From F1-120-MAGs023 sp038228615 (GTDB lineage: Bacteria; Actinomycetota; Acidimicrobiia; IMCC26256; PALSA-610), in contig JBBRPC010000144.1 of the NCBI GenBank assembly GCA_038228615.1, positions 1-9,441 of the forward strand: 9,441 nt of DNA, given 5' to 3'. Below, in pieces: positions 1 through 7,694 of the stretch; position 1 is the first letter of the stretch, and each line of letters starts with the position of its first letter. The notes under the pieces are model-generated. The model saw only the letters and a program-made list of their open reading frames with translations. It was not told the DNA's origin and did not search any database. A program made the translations under genes and the position numbers.

Positions 1-1149
1 ACGCCAGTCGCCGGGCATCAGTGTCAGTGGATTGAGCACGTAGTCGACGTACGACGCGCCCGCGACGTAGCCGAGTCCGACCTTGCCCAACCTGCTATTC
101 GGACCGCCGATATGAGCTCCACTTTCGTGACGGAACTCGAGCCCGATGACAGGATCGTTGACCGGAGTCGTTGCTGTGAAATGCACACGCACCGTAAGCG
201 CGTCGCCCGTCGAGCCCGTGGACCGTGGCGTCCCGTCGGCCGCGAGGAACTCCACGTGATCGACGCGTACCTCACCTGTCCCGCGCCGGTGAGCGTCGTT
301 CTGCACACTTCTCGGATCGGCACGCTCTTCGACGTCGTCGGCAGCAATGCGTTCGGCTTCTTCCTCATTGACCCGACCCATGTACTGGCGGACGACTGTG
401 GTCGCGGCGCCGATCGTTTGCAATACGCCATGGTCGAGCCAAGCGACGCGATCGCACATCGATTCGATGATGGACGATCCGTGCGACACCATCACGATCG
501 TGACGCCCTCGCGGCGCAGGCGATAGAGATGTTCGAAGCAACGGCGTTGGAATTCTTCGTCGCCGACAGCGATCACTTCGTCGATCAAGAGAATATCGGG
601 GTTCACGTGCACGGCGACGGAGAACCCGAGCCGTACGTACATCCCACTCGAATAGATCTTTACTGGCGAGTCGATAAAGGCTTCCATACCCGCAAATTGG
701 ATGATCTCGTCGATCACACCGTTGACTTCTCGAAGGTTGAGTCCGAGTATCGATCCGTTGAGGTACACATTTTCGCGACCAGTCAGCTCGGGATGGAATC
801 CAGCGCCGAGTTCGAGTAATGCCGAGATGCGTCCCTTGGTGGTGATCTTGCCCGATGTCGGTTGATGAATGCCTGCGATCATCCGCAGCAGCGTCGATTT
901 GCCCGAACCGTTGTGTCCGATCAGGCCGTATGTGGTGCCCGCTTCGATGTCGAGCGACACATTCCGCACCGCCCAGAAATCCTTGTGCCGCACCACGTTG
1001 TTGCGCCGGTAGGTGAGTGCTTCTTTCAGCGAAGATGCGCGCTCTTGATACAGACGGAAGCGTTTCGATACGTCGTCGACCTGAATGACGACTTCGCCGG
1101 TGCCGTGACCCGTCGAAGACTCGACAGGCCAATCGTTCTCGCCGGTCAC
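1..1149 (-). CDS. Polysaccharide ABC exporter ATPase, Wzt/TagH type, with Wzt_C-like C-terminal domain (partial, 3' end beyond window)
   Basis: This is the nucleotide-binding subunit that would power export of an undecaprenyl-linked or similar glycan across the cytoplasmic membrane. 383 residues are visible and the frame is still open at base 1. Visible motifs are Walker A GHNGSGKST (about residues 78-86), the LELGAGFHPELTGREN stretch typical of Wzt/TagH ATPases (about 112-127), signature YSSGM (166-170), Walker B ILLIDE (186-191) followed by VIAVGD, and the switch His223 in MVSH. From about residue 288 a second domain begins (GTGEVRVDHVEF, later GFEFRHESGAHIGG and NPLTLMPGDW). It fits the beta-sandwich Wzt_C domain that recognises the glycan in O-antigen exporters. 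The start is a GTG at 1149-1147, overlapping the permease stop in the sequence GTGA. There is an in-frame stop just upstream at 1158-1156, so no longer start exists. Translational coupling to the permease is likely. The family call is firm; the substrate is unknown. Confidence 0.93.
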   Translation of the reverse strand, partial: MTGENDWPVESSTGHGTGEVVIQVDDVSKRFRLYQERASSLKEALTYRRNNVVRHKDFWAVRNVSLDIEAGTTYGLIGHNGSGKSTLLRMIAGIHQPTSGKITTKGRISALLELGAGFHPELTGRENVYLNGSILGLNLREVNGVIDEIIQFAGMEAFIDSPVKIYSSGMYVRLGFSVAVHVNPDILLIDEVIAVGDEEFQRRCFEHLYRLRREGVTIVMVSHGSSIIESMCDRVAWLDHGVLQTIGAATTVVRQYMGRVNEEEAERIAADDVEERADPRSVQNDAHRRGTGEVRVDHVEFLAADGTPRSTGSTGDALTVRVHFTATTPVNDPVIGLEFRHESGAHIGGPNSRLGKVGLGYVAGASYVDYVLNPLTLMPGDWR

Positions 1150-2009
1150 AAGGCTTCACTCACGCGTTCGCCATAACGGCGAAACACCATCCAGCCGAGG
1201 CCGAACGATGTGAACGAGGAGACAACGATGTAGGCAATTGATGCCAACGACGGCCATTGGAGCAGGTACGTCGCGTCGCGCATGACCTTCACGAACTGGT
1301 AGATCGGATTGGCGTTGACCACCGGCAAGACCTTCGGCGCGTTCTTCTTGACAAGCGACTCGAAATAGACAATGGGTGTCGCGTAAAACGCCAAGTTCAA
1401 CACGACAGCTACGAGGTACGCGACGTCGCGGAGGTACACGTTCGCGACACTCAGCACCAAGCCAATGCCGAATGCGAAGATGCCGACGAAAATCAAGAGT
1501 GGTGGAATCATCAACATCGTCGGTGAGCCGTTGCCGAACGCGATCATGATTACCACCAAGATCGTCGCCTCAATGACTGCTTGGCTCAAGGCAACGAGCA
1601 AATTCGCGGCCGGTGCGCATTCCGCGGGGAAGTACACCTTCTTCAACAACGGGCCAGCTGAAATCAACGAGTTCATCGATCCATTCACCACGGCGCTGAA
1701 GAAGTTCCACACCACAAGGCCAGCAAAGAGGAACATCGCGAAGCTGTTGAGATGTCCGTGACCCTGCGGTGGAGAACCAGCACCGAGCAGTACACCGAAG
1801 ACGAGCGCGTATGTACCGAGCGTTGCGGCAGGATTGAGCAACGACCAAGCCCATCCCAGAATGCTGCGCTTATACCTCGCCTTCAGCTCACGCTGCGCAA
1901 GGTTGCCTACCAGTCCTCGGTAGGTCCACAGATCATTGACGAGCGACACGGCTCCGGCACGGGGTTTGGACGGCGCGAAACGTGGCGCCGAGTTGGCTGG
2001 CAGGACCAC
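1146..2009 (-). CDS. Polysaccharide ABC exporter permease, ABC-2 family (Wzm/TagG type)
   Basis: This is the membrane subunit of the glycan exporter whose ATPase follows directly. The 287 residues show an amphipathic lead-in NLAQRELKARYKRSILGWAW (36-55), then about six hydrophobic segments (near 61-78, 92-110, 134-158, 167-188, 197-215 and 257-275). Further family-typical stretches are LLKKVYFPAE (121-130), NVYLRDV (190-196), FYATPIVYF (208-216) and NPIYQFVKVMRD (234-245). The length is normal for Wzm/TagG/RfbA permeases. The GTG at 2009-2007 is the most upstream plausible start and has no clear ribosome site. A second in-frame GTG at 1949-1947 (residue 21), just ahead of the conserved part, is an alternative. 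A TATAGT box sits immediately upstream of the first GTG. The stop overlaps the ATPase start by 4 bases, so the two form an operon. Family assignment is strong; the start is uncertain. Confidence 0.93.
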   Translation of the reverse strand: MVLPANSAPRFAPSKPRAGAVSLVNDLWTYRGLVGNLAQRELKARYKRSILGWAWSLLNPAATLGTYALVFGVLLGAGSPPQGHGHLNSFAMFLFAGLVVWNFFSAVVNGSMNSLISAGPLLKKVYFPAECAPAANLLVALSQAVIEATILVVIMIAFGNGSPTMLMIPPLLIFVGIFAFGIGLVLSVANVYLRDVAYLVAVVLNLAFYATPIVYFESLVKKNAPKVLPVVNANPIYQFVKVMRDATYLLQWPSLASIAYIVVSSFTSFGLGWMVFRRYGERVSEAL

Positions 2010-2011
2010 CG

Positions 2012-2017
2012 ACTATA
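2012..2017 (-). promoter_or_regulatory. Candidate -10 box (TATAGT) for the exporter operon
   Basis: On the minus strand the hexamer TATAGT ends two bases before the GTG at 2009. It matches the TANNNT form of actinobacterial -10 elements, but no good -35 lies 17 bases upstream (CCCTAT). Transcription starting 6-7 bases downstream would begin at or just inside the annotated GTG. That would imply either a near-leaderless mRNA or use of the downstream GTG at 1949. This is inference from position only. Confidence 0.3.
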
Positions 2018-2047
2018 GCGGTGGAGCCGCGGCGATAGGGGGATCGC

Positions 2048-2063
2048 CACGCGTTCACGCGTG
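2048..2063. promoter_or_regulatory. Perfect 6-bp inverted repeat in the divergent promoter region (possible operator)
   Basis: The sequence CACGCG-TTCA-CGCGTG is a perfect inverted repeat with a 4-base spacer. It sits about 40 bases from the permease start and about 70 bases from the start of the divergent membrane-protein gene. Its place between two divergent transcription units fits a regulator-binding site, but in GC-rich DNA such a short palindrome can occur by chance. The 124-base gap 2010-2133 contains no gene that I can support. Confidence 0.3.
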
Positions 2064-2120
2064 ACTGTCGACTGACGTTCTGTACGCATTCGTTGCCGCG
2101 GGCGCGCAGATCCAGTGCCG

Positions 2121-2126
2121 TAGTGT
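2121..2126 (+). promoter_or_regulatory. Candidate -10 box (TAGTGT) giving a leaderless mRNA for the DUF2142 gene
   Basis: TAGTGT fits TANNNT and lies exactly 7 bases before the ATG at 2134, the spacing expected if transcription starts at the A of the start codon. No Shine-Dalgarno sequence is visible before this ATG, which is consistent with leaderless translation, common in actinobacteria. No convincing -35 is seen at normal spacing; TTGCCG at 2093-2098 is 22 bases away. Confidence 0.35.
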
Positions 2127-2133
2127 CGCCGCC

Positions 2134-3840
2134 ATGTCCGGCGCGGTTGAGCACAATGCGCCGGGTGATCTACCGGTTGATCCACTGGTTGGTGGACCGT
2201 TGCGCGGGTTCGGGAGCATCCCTGCGCGGATTCGTACTTGGACGGGATCGGTGCCGTCGATCGTCTGGCGAATCATGTTCGTGCATATGGTGCTCCTCGC
2301 CGGGTATTCGATCGCGTTGCCCACGTATCGCGCTGCCGATGAAGCGAACCACGTCGACGTTGTCCGCGTCATCGCACACGGCCATGGTTATCCCGACTAC
2401 AACGACCGTAAGACCGATCCAGCGCTGCTCAAATCGGTGCAACTCATCAAGATCAATCGACACTCCCACCATCTCCTTCGCAGCGAAGCGATCCCGCGCG
2501 ATCAGCGTCCTGCCATCAACGATTTTGGTGCGAACGGTCCGACTGGTTCAAATCAGATCGTGCAACATCCCCCGCTGTACTACGGGGTCGTCGGCACGGA
2601 ATATCGGATTGTTCATGCCTTGCTGCCCGGCAACCCGATGCGCGCATTCGATCGCGAGATCGGGGCACTCCGCCTGCTATCGGCATTGTTCGTATTGCCG
2701 CTCCCATTGTTTATTTGGCTCGCGACGCGACGCCTTCGGCTCAGCCTCGCGCCCTCGATCGCTGCCACCATGCTTCCGCTCGCGCTCCCGCAGCTTCAAC
2801 ACCTCGGGGCCTCCGTGAACAACGACACAATGTTCATATTGGTGAGTGCCGCGCTCACGCTCACGACTGTGCATATCGCTACCGGCGACACCCGAAAACG
2901 AACCATTGCGATGGGCGGGGCCCTCACCGGACTCGCGCTGTTCACCAAGGCGTTCGCGTTCGTGTATCCCGCGTGGCTGGTGCTCGCCGTGATCGCGGGC
3001 AGACGTACCAAACACACGCGCCCGTCGGCGACCGATCTTGGCATCGCAGCCGGAATGTCGTTTGCATTCGGCGGCTGGTGGTGGTTTCGCAACCTCGTGA
3101 AGTTTGGCGAAATATCGCCGTCGGTGGAATTTGCCAATCGTCTCGACCGTGTACGAGCCGGATTCCATCCGGATTGGGCTCTCTGGTTGAAAGAAGCATT
3201 CCGCAGGGTGGGGAAAACGTTCTTCGGCAATTTCGGTTGGTACGACGTTTGGATCCCGGTGGGAGTGATGATTGTCGGCTGGATGCTCATCGCTGTCGTC
3301 GTCGCGATCGCCTTCAGCCGACGAATCAATCGGGACGACGCGTCGCAACCTGGCGAACGCAACCACATTGCGCTTCCTTCGCTCTGGGTCACCACGGTGC
3401 TGTTCGCTCCCTTCGCGCTGCTCGGTGTGTTTGTGTTTGCGAACGCAGCCCGGCTGTACGCACATTCCAGCCAACTTGTACTCCTGCAGGGCCGCTACCT
3501 CTTCGGCGGGCTCGCCGGCCTCGGCGCGCTGGCGGCAATCGCGTTGTGTTCGGTTGAACGCCGCGCGCCGTGGCTCATGCGCTACGCACCCGCCGGAGCG
3601 TTTGTTGCAATTGTCGTGATGCACGCGTTCGCGGCGCGCGCGATCCTCGGCTACTACTGGGGTTCGGCAACCGATGGCGTTGGTGCGCAGCTTCGCACGC
3701 TGATCGCTTGGTCGCCATGGCCCGTGTGGTGCGTTGCCATTGGAACTGCAGTTGGTGCGATCGCGATCGTGTTGCTCAGCGCTGCGATCGTGACGAACCT
3801 GCAAGCGACGTCAATCATGTCGCATCGGGATCCACAATGA
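2134..3840 (+). CDS. DUF2142-type polytopic membrane protein, probable GT-C-like glycosyltransferase
   Basis: 568 residues with about ten or eleven hydrophobic segments. After a cytoplasmic-looking N-terminus (1-42) comes a first helix (about 43-64), then a long extracytoplasmic loop that opens with RAADEANH (66-73). The acidic pair Asp69/Glu70 with His73 occupies the position of the catalytic acidic motif of GT-C enzymes. Further stretches recall the DUF2142 family: QHPPLYYG (144-151), FFGNFGWYD (363-371) and LLQGRYLFGGL (450-460). By family it would use a lipid-phosphate-linked sugar on the outer face of the membrane, but acceptor and sugar are unknown. The ATG at 2134 has a TAGTGT box 7 bases upstream and no ribosome site. 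The stop codon overlaps the next gene's start (ATGA at 3837-3840), so the two are co-translated. Membrane topology and family are well supported; activity is inferred. Confidence 0.85.
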   Translation: MSGAVEHNAPGDLPVDPLVGGPLRGFGSIPARIRTWTGSVPSIVWRIMFVHMVLLAGYSIALPTYRAADEANHVDVVRVIAHGHGYPDYNDRKTDPALLKSVQLIKINRHSHHLLRSEAIPRDQRPAINDFGANGPTGSNQIVQHPPLYYGVVGTEYRIVHALLPGNPMRAFDREIGALRLLSALFVLPLPLFIWLATRRLRLSLAPSIAATMLPLALPQLQHLGASVNNDTMFILVSAALTLTTVHIATGDTRKRTIAMGGALTGLALFTKAFAFVYPAWLVLAVIAGRRTKHTRPSATDLGIAAGMSFAFGGWWWFRNLVKFGEISPSVEFANRLDRVRAGFHPDWALWLKEAFRRVGKTFFGNFGWYDVWIPVGVMIVGWMLIAVVVAIAFSRRINRDDASQPGERNHIALPSLWVTTVLFAPFALLGVFVFANAARLYAHSSQLVLLQGRYLFGGLAGLGALAAIALCSVERRAPWLMRYAPAGAFVAIVVMHAFAARAILGYYWGSATDGVGAQLRTLIAWSPWPVWCVAIGTAVGAIAIVLLSAAIVTNLQATSIMSHRDPQ

Positions 3841-6617
3841 GCGACGACGAGCAGCACCGAAACATTCCAGTCGAAGCGCACACTGCTCGCGACCCAATGA
3901 CGCTGCTGGTTGTGGTTGCGATTGTGGTATTCGGTGCTCTTGGGATCGGGTCCGCGCTGTGGGGCGGTCGAGTCTTCCATAGCGCAGATTTGCTCTTGCA
4001 CTATGCCCCATACCGCGATGCTGCGCCCGAACATTTCTTGCCACAGCGACCGTGCGTCAGCGACCCTGTCGACAACGTGCTGCCTGCGTCAACCGAGCTG
4101 CACAAACAGGCACTCGACGGTCATTTCGCGCTGTGGGATTCGTATGCTGGTGGGGGTGCACCGCTCGGAAGCGTTCCCAATTTCGCTGCGCTTTCACCGC
4201 TTTCGTTGCCCGCATGGGTGTTGCCGCCGTGGCTCGCTCCCGGTTATATCAAGCTCCTCGAGATTCTCGCGGGGGCGGCGGGAACTGCACTGTTCTTGCG
4301 CAGGCTTCGTCTCACTCGCGCTGCCGCGGCGCTCGGCGGCCTGCTGTTTGTGTCGTCTGGCTTCATGGTCTTGTGGTCGAACTGGCCACAGACGCGAACC
4401 GCTACGTGTATTCCTTGGGTCTTTTGGGCGATTGAACGTTTCGTCGCGAAGCGAACAGTTGCATCAGCAGTCCCGATCGCGTTGTCGGTCGCCGCGATGC
4501 TCCTTGGTGGATTCCCTGCCATCGCCGGATACGCCCTATACGCCGCGGTGCCATATCTCATTATTCGACTGTTCGCCACGAACTCGACGCGGTCTGCGAC
4601 GAAGCACACCGCCGTGGGCTTCGCGTTCATCGCAGCCGGCGCGACACTGATCGCGTTCCAACTCTTCGCATTCGCAACGCAACTTGCAGGACTGAACCTC
4701 GATCGCGCACAGACCGCAAATGTCCGGCTGCCATTCTCGTCGCTCGTGACGGCGTTTGCGCCGAGCGCCTACGGCGAGTGCGGAGGAAGGGAATACTTCG
4801 GTCCGTACAACCAACTCGAAGTTGTGGCCTTCGTCGGGGCTGCTGCGCTCGTCTTGGTGGGAGTGGCAATCTTGCGTGGAACTGCACCGGGCGTTCCGAG
4901 AGCCGCCAGAAGCTTCTTCATATCAGCGCTCGCAGTCACGGTCACACTCGGATGGGTTGGACATCTGCCACTCCAAATTGCTCAGAAGTTTCCGGTCTTT
5001 TCCAACAATCCCGTCTTTCGCATCCGATCCCTTTTCGGCTTCCTGGTTGCTGTGCTTGCAGCAATGGGCTTTGATCGGTTGCAACGAATGCCGCGGCCGA
5101 ACAGCCGGACTCGTGGCCGCCTCGAGATCGGTGGATGGTGCATCGCGCTCGGGATGGTGATGGCCCTGGTGTGGCGGAACCACAGCGTCTATCGCACGGT
5201 CGTTGGATATCGAGCGTCGGCGTTCATTCTCCCGCTGATCGCTGGCGGCGTCGCTGTGGCTGTGGTCGGGATTGCCGCGACGCGACGGTTTGCGACAGCT
5301 CCCAACCGAGCGCGAATCGCCGTACTTGCCGTACTCCCGATCATTGTGCTGGTCGAGAGTACGACCTTTGCGCGCGGATTCTGGCCGCGTATCGAACGTA
5401 ACGAGTTCTATCCGACAACGTCGGTGCATTCATTCCTCGCCCGCAATTCACAGAATGGCGAACGGTATATTGGTACCGGCTTTACGATGCTGCCGGGTAC
5501 AAATGTGTACTACGAGCTCTCGACTCCAAATGGTCACGGTTTCACAACTCCGAGGTGGATGGAACTGCTCAAGACCATCGATCCAACAGTCGCACATACG
5601 CCGACCTTCACGGCGTTCGCATCCCAGCTTGCAGTGGAACGCGTCGCTTCACCGATTCTCGACCGTATGGCTGTGAAATGGGTCGTCACCGATCCGCGCG
5701 AGCCGCTCTACGGAACCAAGGACTCGACGCCGATTGCTACGAGCACCGTTGCGCTTCACTCGAGTTCGGCGGTCGAAGCGCCGCTGCCGAACGTGCAATT
5801 GCGCGGCATCGGCGTCACGGTACAAACAGCGAAGGCCTTGACGCGCCCAGCATGGTTGCGAATCGACGTGCTCGACACCGCGAAACGCGTGATTGCATCG
5901 AACCGACGACGCGTCGACGCGGAATTTAACAGCGGCGAATTCATGGTCGCTATCGCAGGAGAATCGTTGGCTCCGGGACGACGCACGGTCCGCGTGTCGC
6001 TCGAAGGTGGCACAGGTTTGGTGCAATTGGGCGCGGCTGGGTCGATACCCGCGCCGGTGCTCAGCATTGTCAAGCCTGCCGACGATGGCTTGCGGCTGCG
6101 TTTCGTGGGACCGGCGAATGTTTGGCAACGCACGACCGCGTTGGCACGGGTGAGATGGGCGTCACGCGCGATCGAGTCGGACAACACCGTGGCACGACTG
6201 ACATATCTCGCACAGCACCGCTCACCCGACACGATCGTGATCGAACAGCCCGAATCCCAAACCGACGGGCTCGGTGCCACCATTCTGCGCGCCGACACAA
6301 CAGGGGATCAGCGTCACATTCGAGTTGCTGCGCGGGGGTCGGGGTACGTCGTCATCGCCGATGCATTGGTCGACGGGTGGCATGCGACGGTCGACGGTCA
6401 TTCGACGCCGTTATTGACTGCGGACCATGCGATGGTCGCAGTGCGGGTTCCCAAAGGTATACACAATCTCGTCGTGACATACACGCCCCCGAAACAGCGC
6501 CTTGGTTTCGTGGTTTCCATCGCGACGTTGCTCGCACTCTGCGCGATTCTCCTGGCGACCCGACAGAGGAAGCGCCAGACGGCACTCCACGTGAAGCGAG
6601 ACGCTTCGCAACGCTAG
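3837..6617 (+). CDS. YfhO-family large membrane protein, probable GT-C-like glycosyltransferase
   Basis: 926 residues. The N-terminal half is polytopic: first helix about 22-41, others up to about 508, and a loop with HSADLLLHYAPY (48-59). A soluble half (about 510-885) follows, then one last helix (about 889-907) and a basic tail. YfhO-like features are the FGPYNQLEVVAFVG stretch (321-334), NPVFRIRSLFGFLVAVLAAMG (about 391-411) and the C-terminal module YVVIADALVDGWHATVDG (837-854) with VPKGIHNLVVTYTPP (871-885). In Bacillus, YfhO is linked to glycosylation of lipoteichoic acid; the substrate here is unknown. Residues about 648-755 look like an extra beta-rich segment (see findings). The frame is open upstream to 3570, but the ATG at 3837 overlaps the preceding stop as ATGA and begins a normal hydrophilic N-terminus, so I take that start. 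A weak GGGA precedes it. ATG at 3897, just before helix 1, is a less likely alternative. Confidence 0.87.
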   Translation: MSDDEQHRNIPVEAHTARDPMTLLVVVAIVVFGALGIGSALWGGRVFHSADLLLHYAPYRDAAPEHFLPQRPCVSDPVDNVLPASTELHKQALDGHFALWDSYAGGGAPLGSVPNFAALSPLSLPAWVLPPWLAPGYIKLLEILAGAAGTALFLRRLRLTRAAAALGGLLFVSSGFMVLWSNWPQTRTATCIPWVFWAIERFVAKRTVASAVPIALSVAAMLLGGFPAIAGYALYAAVPYLIIRLFATNSTRSATKHTAVGFAFIAAGATLIAFQLFAFATQLAGLNLDRAQTANVRLPFSSLVTAFAPSAYGECGGREYFGPYNQLEVVAFVGAAALVLVGVAILRGTAPGVPRAARSFFISALAVTVTLGWVGHLPLQIAQKFPVFSNNPVFRIRSLFGFLVAVLAAMGFDRLQRMPRPNSRTRGRLEIGGWCIALGMVMALVWRNHSVYRTVVGYRASAFILPLIAGGVAVAVVGIAATRRFATAPNRARIAVLAVLPIIVLVESTTFARGFWPRIERNEFYPTTSVHSFLARNSQNGERYIGTGFTMLPGTNVYYELSTPNGHGFTTPRWMELLKTIDPTVAHTPTFTAFASQLAVERVASPILDRMAVKWVVTDPREPLYGTKDSTPIATSTVALHSSSAVEAPLPNVQLRGIGVTVQTAKALTRPAWLRIDVLDTAKRVIASNRRRVDAEFNSGEFMVAIAGESLAPGRRTVRVSLEGGTGLVQLGAAGSIPAPVLSIVKPADDGLRLRFVGPANVWQRTTALARVRWASRAIESDNTVARLTYLAQHRSPDTIVIEQPESQTDGLGATILRADTTGDQRHIRVAARGSGYVVIADALVDGWHATVDGHSTPLLTADHAMVAVRVPKGIHNLVVTYTPPKQRLGFVVSIATLLALCAILLATRQRKRQTALHVKRDASQR

Positions 6618-6628
6618 GTTCGGCACTC

Positions 6629-7679
6629 ATGGCCACCGGGACGCTGCGTCACGACGACGACATCGCGCGAGGCCTCGTTGAGTGGTGCAACTACGCCTTC
6701 CCAGACCGAGTGGATCAACGCGTCGATGCGATACTACGACCGACGAGCGGATGGTCGAACGAAACCATTGTGGTGTCGGCGAGTTGGCGGACGACGGAAC
6801 ACAGCGAACGCATGGCCGATCGCTTTGTACTGCGGCTCCCGTCGCTGCTGCCAACATTTCCCACCTACGACCTTGGCGCACAGGCTTCGGTACACGGAGC
6901 GCTTGTAGGCATGCCGTTTCGGATACCACCAATAATTGCGTTCGAACGCAACACGCGATTCCTGGGCGCGGAATTTCTTGTCATGGGGTTCGTTGTCGGA
7001 CGGCCACTCGGTGACATCCCTGCACGAGACCCGTGGCTCATCGCTGCCGACCTGGCGACGCAATGCCGGGTCCTCGACGGCTTTGTCGCCGCGCTCGGAA
7101 GTCTGCACGCTCGCGACCGAGCGGTGTTCGCGCTCGACGCGACGCTGCGGCACGGTCTTGGCGACGAATTGGAATACTGGCAGGAATACTGTCGATGGGC
7201 GGCCGATGGCAGCGCAGCGCCTCGTCGCTGGCGTCTCGTGGTGCGTCGCAACGGCGCCAGAACACCTCTCCTCGCCCTCACTGTTGTGGGGCGACGCGCG
7301 GTTGGGCAACGTGATGTTCGACGACAGCGGGTCGGTGGAGGCGCTGCTCGACTGGGAGCTGGCAACTATCGGCCCGGCCGAAATGGACCTCGGCTGGTAC
7401 CTCGCACTGGATCAACTGACGAACCTCTATGTACGCGAAAGGGTTCCCGGATTCCGTCGTCGTTCTGGGGTCATCGCCGAATACGAACGTGCGCTGGGCC
7501 GGAAGGTTGAGCATCTCGAGTGGCACGAGATTTTCGCGCTCGTGCGCTCCATCGCGATCAACGATCGCCAAGCCAGACTTGCCGCGCGAGCTGGAACGAA
7601 ATATCCAGGCATCGCAGGCGACGAGAATCCAGTGCTGGATGTGCTCGAGCAACGCATCGCGCGGTTCGAACACCGCTGA
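6629..7679 (+). pseudogene. Frameshifted APH-fold phosphotransferase (ACAD10/11-N-like)
   Basis: Two overlapping frames together make one phosphotransferase of about 350 residues. The N-terminal part starts at ATG 6629 and carries GWSNETIVV, RFVLRLPSLLPTFPTYDLGAQ and FLGAEFLVMGFVVGRPLGDIP, the nucleotide-binding lobe of this family. It ends its sensible sequence near residue 197 (WAADGSAA), then reads nonsense to a stop at 7508-7510. The C-terminal part, one base out of phase, resumes at about 7221 and holds the catalytic loop LLWGDARLGNVMFD (Trp replacing the usual His of HGD), the metal-binding LLDWELATIGPAEMDLGWY, and a normal end at 7677-7679. Either half alone would be non-functional, since the first lacks the catalytic loop. 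The rejoined protein would transfer a phosphate to a small hydroxylated molecule; the substrate is unknown. The gene lies 11 bases after the YfhO gene in the same direction and may share its transcript. A sequencing error rather than a true mutation is possible. Confidence 0.8.
7211..7220 (+). repeat. Two-copy 5-bp tandem repeat (AGCGC) at the phosphotransferase frame break
   Basis: AGCGCAGCGC lies exactly where the sensible reading passes from one frame to the other. Restoring a third AGCGC unit would give continuous reading: Asp-Gly-Ser-Ala-Ala-Gln-Arg-Leu-Val-Ala-Gly. Loss of one unit by slippage (minus 5, equal to plus 1 modulo 3) therefore explains the shift. A single extra base nearby would do so equally well. 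Confidence 0.5.
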
Positions 7680-7694
7680 GCGAGCGGCAATGCC

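Noticed and set aside
365..1159. 264-codon minus-strand open frame overlapping the exporter ATPase
   Set aside because: It is Arg/Ser-rich with no family motif. The frame one base away carries Walker A, signature, Walker B and the switch His without interruption, so this is its shadow.
3757..3795. Cluster of GCGATCG-like repeats at the end of the DUF2142-type gene
   Set aside because: They lie in coding sequence and are explained by Ala-Ile-type codon choices in a membrane helix. Spacing is irregular and there are no other repeat features.
2677..3804. 375-codon minus-strand open frame antisense to the DUF2142-type gene
   Set aside because: Its composition (Arg, Glu, His-rich, low hydrophobicity) is what the complement of a GC-rich membrane-protein gene produces. 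The plus strand has clear helices and family motifs.
3570..3836. 89-codon upstream extension of the YfhO-family frame
   Set aside because: It overlaps the well-supported end of the DUF2142-type gene and reads as Cys/Arg-rich nonsense. The ATGA overlap start at 3837 is far better.
6122..6628. Upstream part of the open frame that contains the phosphotransferase N-terminus
   Set aside because: It is out of frame with the YfhO C-terminal module, lacks any motif and is Arg/His-rich. Family-like sequence begins only after the ATG at 6629.
7673..7687. Possible hairpin terminator CCGCT-GAGCG-AGCGG between the convergent genes
   Set aside because: The stem is only 5 bp and no T-run follows on either strand, so I cannot support a rho-independent terminator.
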